DNA from: an uncultured bacterium
GTDB lineage: Bacteria; Patescibacteriota; Saccharimonadia; Saccharimonadales; Saccharimonadaceae
Reading direction: 5' to 3'
DNA length: 5,426 bases
NCBI GenBank assembly: GCA_937872185.1
Contig: CALMQN010000118.1
Span: 1 to 5,426, forward strand
Shown here in pieces: positions 1 to 3,360 of the stretch. How positions within the stretch are numbered: position 1 is the stretch's first letter; each line of letters opens with the position of its first letter. The position numbers were made by a program, and so were the translations under genes. A model generated the notes under the pieces. That model was not told where the DNA came from and ran no database searches. It worked only from the letters and a program-made list of their open reading frames with translations.

Positions 1-706
1 AACCTTCCGACGTGGTGTACGACCACGTCGGGTTCGTGCCCGAGCCCGGGAGGGTCTCGTGCAGGAACGCCGGCTCGCTGGGGTTGTGCGACCCAAGCAA
101 GTTCTCCGGCAGGCCAAGCGCGTCGAAGCCACCATCAGACACGAACGCCGCGTAGGCGTCGTACTGGTAGCAGGCCTCCTGCGCCGGGGGTGCCCAGCTG
201 TAGTCACCGATCACGTCGATCAGCTGGTCCGTGAAACCGGCCAACGTCTGGGGCCACGAGGGGCTTCCAGATGCGGGCAGGTCGTAGGTCCAGGCTGCCG
301 TGCGGGCCGCGAGCGGATCGCAGATCGGGTCACCGTCGTCGCCGCCACTGACCGTCAGTACGACCTCACCGGTCGCGCCGTCGAACGTGTAGCTGAACGT
401 CGGATCCTCGACACAGGTCGGGTCATTCGTGTCACCGTCGTCTTCCGTGTCATCGGTGTCCTCGGACTCGTCGGTGTTCTCGGTGTCTTCCGTGTCATCG
501 GTGTCCTCGGACTCGTCGTCCGTCTCCTCCGTGTCATCGGTGGCGGTCTCGTCCACGGATGTGGACGTCTCGTCGACGACTGTCGTCTCCGTCTCCGGAG
601 CCGCATCGTCCGCGAGTGCCGCCAGCGGCACCGAGATGGACAGGCCAATCACCAGCGCGAGAGCGCTCGTGATGCCTGCCACCTTCATTCGGGTGGAGCC
701 AATCAT
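1..706 (-). CDS. Secreted protein with signal peptide and acidic D/E/T/S repeat linker (3' end outside window)
   Basis: Minus-strand frame open from ATG at 706 to the window edge: 235 residues with no stop seen. Residues 1-32 form a Sec signal peptide: a basic start (R6, K8), a hydrophobic core at about 10-30, and an ALA|DD signal peptidase I site after A32. Residues 33-95 are almost only Asp, Glu, Thr, Ser and Val and include a 15-residue tandem repeat; this looks like an extended linker or stalk. From about C98 a folded domain begins, with C98, C129 and C179 and aromatic stretches such as TFSYTFDG, WPQTLAGFTD and ACYQYDAYAAF. I do not recognise the domain; it resembles extracellular proteins of actinobacteria only in general style. 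The start at 706 is preferred over the in-frame ATG at 688 because AAGGAAAG lies at 715-722. Codons strongly favour G/C at the third position, unlike the genes to the right. Function is unknown; a surface or secreted role is inferred from the signal peptide. Confidence 0.85.
   Translation of the reverse strand, partial: MIGSTRMKVAGITSALALVIGLSISVPLAALADDAAPETETTVVDETSTSVDETATDDTEETDDESEDTDDTEDTENTDESEDTDDTEDDGDTNDPTCVEDPTFSYTFDGATGEVVLTVSGGDDGDPICDPLAARTAAWTYDLPASGSPSWPQTLAGFTDQLIDVIGDYSWAPPAQEACYQYDAYAAFVSDGGFDALGLPENLLGSHNPSEPAFLHETLPGSGTNPTWSYTTSEG
440..518 (-). repeat. Tandem 45-bp repeat encoding the acidic linker
   Basis: A 34-bp sequence at 440-473 recurs without mismatch at 485-518, an offset of 45 bp or 15 codons. 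A third, degenerate part follows at about 522-540. The copies encode the unit DESEDTDDTED twice, at residues 64-74 and 79-89 of the secreted protein, followed by TENT in one copy and DGDT in the other. Identity at the DNA level, including wobble positions, suggests recent duplication or ongoing expansion and contraction by slippage. Confidence 0.85.
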
Positions 707-779
707 TGGGTTCTCTTTCCTTTTGGTTCCCTGAATCGGGAGGAACAAGTGGCTGTATTGAGTTGTACGCTAGTTACGT

Positions 780-809
780 ATAGTACCTAATTGTCAGATG
801 TACTGCCAA
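780..809 (-). promoter_or_regulatory. Candidate sigma70-type promoter of the secreted gene
   Basis: On the minus strand TTGGCA (804-809) stands 18 bp before TACTAT (780-785). Transcription would start near 773 and give a leader of about 65 nt before the ATG at 706. The -35 box matches TTGACA at five of six positions and the -10 box fits the loose TAnnnT of actinobacterial promoters. It was found by eye only, in AT-rich DNA where chance matches are common. Confidence 0.4.
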
Positions 810-816
810 CAGGGCT

Positions 817-832
817 AGAGCTCTCGAGCTCT
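817..832. promoter_or_regulatory. 16-bp near-perfect palindrome, possible operator
   Basis: AGAGCTC (817-823) and GAGCTCT (826-832) are exact inverted copies around a 2-bp centre. The site sits just upstream of the candidate -35 box of the secreted gene (804-809), where an activator could bind. The centre also contains CTCGAG. No regulator gene is present in the window, so binding is only inferred. Confidence 0.35.
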
Positions 833-913
833 GTTGACCGCTTATTGACTTTGCCATTCTAACACAAAATGATTAATTTGTAAAGATTCCTCCGGTGTTG
901 GGTGCTATGACTG

Positions 914-942
914 TTGACATGTATTTCATGCCCGGGTGTATA
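914..942 (+). promoter_or_regulatory. Candidate plus-strand promoter with consensus -35 box
   Basis: TTGACA (914-919) is a perfect -35 box, followed after 17 bp by TGTATA (937-942) or after 19 bp by TATAGT (939-944). Transcription would start near 950, about 275 nt before the small gene, so it would make a long leader or a separate non-coding RNA. It was seen by eye and not tested against background frequency. Confidence 0.35.
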
Positions 943-1153
943 GTTAATACAGTCATGTAGGTACTGGTGGGAATACCTTTTCACTTACAGGCTTATAGAG
1001 TCTTACTCTCATTCGCGGAGGCACGCACACTGGTGACCATAACGGTACTAAGCGCCCCTGTTATCCGTACAATTTACACCCGTTACTGAGTAAACAGAAA
1101 ACCTGTATGCGGCTGGTTTTCCTCTCCCATGTAATGATCTCCTAAAAGTCCGC

Positions 1154-1184
1154 TGCTGACCAATCACCTCGAGTCGGCATTTTT
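1154..1184 (+). terminator. Weak intrinsic terminator or attenuator-like hairpin
   Basis: TGCTGAC (1154-1160) can pair with GTCGGCA (1173-1179), seven pairs including one G-U, across a 12-nt loop. T residues follow at 1180-1184. The stem is short and the loop large, so termination would be inefficient at best. It lies between the promoter candidate at 914 and the ribosome site of the small gene at 1213, so it could end an upstream RNA or attenuate read-through. Confidence 0.25.
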
Positions 1185-1212
1185 GCGTTTACAATAAAAA
1201 TCTTTATCTTTT

Positions 1213-1218
1213 GGAGGA
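1213..1218 (+). promoter_or_regulatory. Strong ribosome binding site of the small gene
   Basis: GGAGGA ends 8 bases before the ATG at 1227. It is the best Shine-Dalgarno match in the window, and it is the main reason to accept the small frame as a real gene and to fix its start. Confidence 0.8.
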
Positions 1219-1226
1219 ATAACACT

Positions 1227-1478
1227 ATGAACCGAACAAACATCAACGAACAAGTACAAGTCACTGTCATGGGATTCAAAAAGGACCTGGCGGCTTATCC
1301 ACGCCGCATGGAATACCAGGGCGCAACCTATGACTTTTTGGATGCAGGACTGCGCTGCCTGGTGCGCCATGGTGGTCGCATCGCCGAGATTCTGACGCTG
1401 TCAGATGGCCGCGCTAATTTTCGCCTACGCAGCGACAACCGTGGCGGCAACTGGACACTGCTGTCGATTACGGCCTAG
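1227..1478 (+). CDS. Conserved-looking small protein of unknown function (83 aa)
   Basis: An 83-residue soluble protein with no signal peptide or membrane segment. After a polar N-terminus (MNRTNINEQVQVTVMGFKKD) it shows short alternating hydrophobic stretches: RRMEYQGATYDFLDAGLRC, then RIAEILTLSDG, then ANFRLRSDNRGG and NWTLLSI. This pattern suggests a small all-beta fold. The order (aromatic residue, G-x-x-Y, Arg/Asn-rich turn, final W-T-L) is loosely like small barrel-type DUFs of actinobacteria such as DUF6504, but that is recollection and not a domain call. I also have a weak impression of similar proteins in Saccharibacteria. It carries many Arg (11) with two Cys-free halves around a single C50-region cysteine, so nucleic-acid contact is possible but unproven. 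The gene is monocistronic: non-coding DNA lies upstream and a strong terminator starts 10 bases after the TAG. Confidence 0.8.
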   Translation: MNRTNINEQVQVTVMGFKKDLAAYPRRMEYQGATYDFLDAGLRCLVRHGGRIAEILTLSDGRANFRLRSDNRGGNWTLLSITA

Positions 1479-1487
1479 GTTCCCCGC

Positions 1488-1531
1488 GACCAATCAAAAA
1501 GCCCTCACAATCGAGGGCTTTTTGATTGGTC
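1488..1531. terminator. Bidirectional intrinsic terminator between convergent genes
   Basis: A perfect 19-bp stem (1488-1506 with 1513-1531) closes a 6-nt loop, ACAATC. The core is GCCCTC/GAGGGC, flanked by A5 on the left and T5 on the right, so each strand gives a GC-rich hairpin followed by a U-tract. It begins 10 bases after the small gene's stop and ends 6 bases before the MFS stop codon (complement of 1537-1539), serving both genes. The outer GATTGGT/ACCAATC arms extend pairing beyond the U-tract. Confidence 0.93.
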
Positions 1532-1536
1532 AGCGT

Positions 1537-3228
1537 TTACGCTATCATTGTGTCGTCGTGGACGAATGATTTTGGCAGCAAGAAGCTGAGGCCGATTACT
1601 ATGATTAAGAAGCTGACCTCGAGCGCAATTGCCCAGCGGAAGGCGTATTCAAAGTTAATGCGGTTGGCGTCCGTCGCGGCGTCAGTAATGGCCGTGACAA
1701 GCTCTGGTGAGCCACCAGGTGCACTTGAAAGCGCCGTACAACTGGCAGGCACGATCGATGAATCCTTTTCTTTTGCGCGATCAACAAAACAGGTCTTCGA
1801 ACCATCAATGATAGCGGTTTGGGCCTCGGCAGGGATGTGCTGTGATGTTAGGGTGTCTTTCAGCGCGGGCACGACGTCGTCAAAGTGCGAAGCGGCGCCC
1901 GATGATAGTTGGCCAAAGAACACGACACCGATGATCGCAACGCCAACTGCCCCACCGACCTGCTGGACGGCGCTTAGTGTGCCCGAGGCTGATCCGGCGT
2001 GTTTGGTATCAACACCGTTTAACACCGCCGAGTACAGCGAGCCAAAGGCAAAGCCCATACCGACACCGGTGACGATCAGTCCTGGGATGAAGTGCCAGCC
2101 AGTCAAACTGTCGCTAAACAGCGCGATAGTAGCGATGATAATACCCATGCCGACCGCAATGGTGGCCGCACCATAACTGATGGCACGTCGACCTAATTTT
2201 GGAATGACCGTGTTGCCGAAGACCATCATTGCAAAGGTAATACCGACGGCTAGCGGCAGATCTGTAAAGGCGGCTTCGAGGGCCGTGAAGCCAAGCCCAA
2301 TCTGCGTGAACAGACCAAAGGTCAAAAAGTATCCAGCGATCGCAATCTGGAAAGCCAGGTTGAGCCCTAGGCCATAGCCAAAGGATTTGACTTTAAAGAG
2401 TGACGGTTGCACCAAGGCGGAATGATCTTTGCGGTCTTTTTTGCGCTGCCACCAGATAAACACCAAAAATGCAGGAATGGCCGACAGCAACATGCCAAAG
2501 GTCCAGATAGGCCAATCCAGTTCACGGCCCTGGATGAGTGGGTATACAAGCAGGCTAAGGGTAATGACGACCAAGAACGTACCGATAATGTCCAGTTTGA
2601 GCGGATGTGGTGACTTACCTTCTGGAAGGAATCGGACGGCCAAAAACAGCGCCGCAATACCAATAGGTACGTTGATCAAGAAGATCGGACGCCAGTCGAG
2701 CCCCACCAGGTTCGCTTGGATCAGTAGTCCGCCAATCACTGGTCCCAGTGATGCGGCCAGCCCACCGAGGGCACCGAATAACCCATTGATTGCACCGCGC
2801 TCTTTGGGCTTGTACATAATTTGCATGGTCGACATGACCTGTGGCACCATCAACGCGGCTGATGCGCCTTGCAGGATGCGGGTAAAGATCAGGACTTCAG
2901 GGCTCCAGGCCAGGCCAGATAGCAGCGATGCGACGGTAAATCCGGCCACACCGATGATAAAGATTTTTTTGTACCCAAACACGTCGCCCATGCGACCGCC
3001 GGTGATCAAAAAGGTGGCAAACGCCAGCAGGTATCCAGCAACCAGCCACTGGATTGACGAGAAGCTGGCTCCCAGATCGGCCTGGATCGACGGAATTGCC
3101 ACGTTAACGATTGTCGAATCTAGCAGGTCCATGACAAAGGCTGTTGCGACGACAATCAGTGCAATCTTTTTTTGTCTGTCGGTGAACTTTGACACGTGAT
3201 CATGTGCCGATGTGTGCGCTTTTGCCAC
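1537..3228 (-). CDS. MFS drug/solute exporter, DHA2 (EmrB/QacA-like) 14-helix family
   Basis: This 563-residue inner-membrane protein is a complete major facilitator of the proton-coupled DHA2 drug antiporter type. Visible family motifs are motif D1 in helix 1 (MDLLDSTIVNVAIP, residues 33-46, with D34 and D37), motif A between helices 2 and 3 (GGRMGDVFGYKK, 77-88), motif B in helix 4 (RILQGASAALMVP, 117-129), motif C in helix 5 (GPVIGG, 162-167), and DWRPIFLINVPIG (178-190) before helix 6. Hydrophobic segments count to 14, the last at about 528-551. A long loop between helices 13 and 14 (about 441-525) carries C480 and C497. Start is GTG at 3228: AAGGGGA at 3234-3240 precedes it by five bases and no better start follows. 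The family exports drugs, dyes, bile salts or metabolites; the substrate cannot be read from sequence. It is transcribed alone, divergent from the ATPase. I am sure of the family and not of the substrate. Confidence 0.95.
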   Translation of the reverse strand: MAKAHTSAHDHVSKFTDRQKKIALIVVATAFVMDLLDSTIVNVAIPSIQADLGASFSSIQWLVAGYLLAFATFLITGGRMGDVFGYKKIFIIGVAGFTVASLLSGLAWSPEVLIFTRILQGASAALMVPQVMSTMQIMYKPKERGAINGLFGALGGLAASLGPVIGGLLIQANLVGLDWRPIFLINVPIGIAALFLAVRFLPEGKSPHPLKLDIIGTFLVVITLSLLVYPLIQGRELDWPIWTFGMLLSAIPAFLVFIWWQRKKDRKDHSALVQPSLFKVKSFGYGLGLNLAFQIAIAGYFLTFGLFTQIGLGFTALEAAFTDLPLAVGITFAMMVFGNTVIPKLGRRAISYGAATIAVGMGIIIATIALFSDSLTGWHFIPGLIVTGVGMGFAFGSLYSAVLNGVDTKHAGSASGTLSAVQQVGGAVGVAIIGVVFFGQLSSGAASHFDDVVPALKDTLTSQHIPAEAQTAIIDGSKTCFVDRAKEKDSSIVPASCTALSSAPGGSPELVTAITDAATDANRINFEYAFRWAIALEVSFLIIVIGLSFLLPKSFVHDDTMIA

Positions 3229-3233
3229 GGATG

Positions 3234-3240
3234 TCCCCTT
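3234..3240 (-). promoter_or_regulatory. Ribosome binding site deciding the GTG start of the MFS gene
   Basis: Minus-strand AAGGGGA ends five bases before GTG at 3228. It supports a GTG start over the in-frame GTG further in (V12), which would leave this site too far upstream. Confidence 0.65.
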
Positions 3241-3268
3241 TTCTTATACGTAATAAATCAACTTAACA

Positions 3269-3298
3269 ATAATAGGCCATATTAGGTAGTGGTGTCTA
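3269..3298 (-). promoter_or_regulatory. Candidate promoter of the MFS exporter gene
   Basis: On the minus strand TAGACA (3293-3298) and TATTAT (3269-3274) are separated by 18 bp; each box differs from consensus at one position. Transcription would start near 3262, leaving about 33 nt before the GTG, which fits the ribosome site. It lies in the divergent spacer, so a regulator binding here could affect the ATPase too. Confidence 0.45.
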
Positions 3299-3327
3299 GG
3301 CAATATGAACCGCTATAGCTATTCATC

Positions 3328-3360
3328 ATGCGAACAACTATGATAGATAACAGGATATGA
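3328..3360 (+). other. Short upstream frame overlapping the ATPase start (ATGA)
   Basis: A 10-codon frame, MRTTMIDNRI, with ATGs at 3328 and 3340, ends in TGA at 3358-3360, which overlaps the ATPase ATG (3357-3359) as ATGA. Such overlaps allow translational coupling. It has no clear Shine-Dalgarno site of its own, so translation is doubtful and the overlap may be chance. Confidence 0.2.

Larger units (their letters stand above)
841..1226. other. Long non-coding stretch upstream of the small gene
   Basis: No convincing reading frame lies here on either strand. The left part is AT-rich (20 of 60 bases G/C in 841-900, against 40 of 60 in 1-60). It contains one plus-strand promoter candidate (914-942), a short hairpin AGAGT/ACTCT (997-1001 with 1005-1009), a 6-bp complementary pair TAACGG/CCGTTA (1040-1045 with 1080-1085), a terminator-like hairpin near 1154-1184, and a possible -10 box TACAAT at 1190-1195 close to the small gene. 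I see no tRNA and no recognisable tmRNA, RNase P or SRP RNA core. It may be the leader of the small gene, an independent RNA, or simple spacer. Confidence 0.5.

Noticed and set aside
440..540. Repeats as a CRISPR array
   Set aside because: Copies are tandem with a 15-codon period, lie inside a coding frame and have no unique spacers.
59..790. Plus-strand open frame opposite the secreted gene
   Set aside because: It runs antisense to a gene with a signal peptide and ribosome site, and its Val/Arg-rich repeats are the complement of the acidic repeat.
815..832. SacI/XhoI-like string suggesting a cloning polylinker
   Set aside because: The rest of the region has no vector sequence, and the string is explained by one palindrome.
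907..960. 17-codon plus frame MTVDMYFMPGCIVNTVM
   Set aside because: No ribosome site precedes it and it spans the promoter candidate.
1044..1054. GGTACTAAGCG resembling the 3' end of 23S rRNA
   Set aside because: No 23S sequence lies before it and only a few bases match; it is chance similarity.
1164..1370. Minus-strand 68-codon frame over the small gene start
   Set aside because: It is antisense to the small gene, whose GGAGGA site and terminator make it the better choice.
1526..3199. Plus-strand open frames opposite the MFS gene
   Set aside because: The minus strand encodes a full MFS protein with all family motifs; these frames have no ribosome sites and no protein-like pattern.
3243..3248. 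TATAAG as -10 box of the MFS gene
   Set aside because: The start point would fall inside the ribosome binding site, leaving no usable leader.
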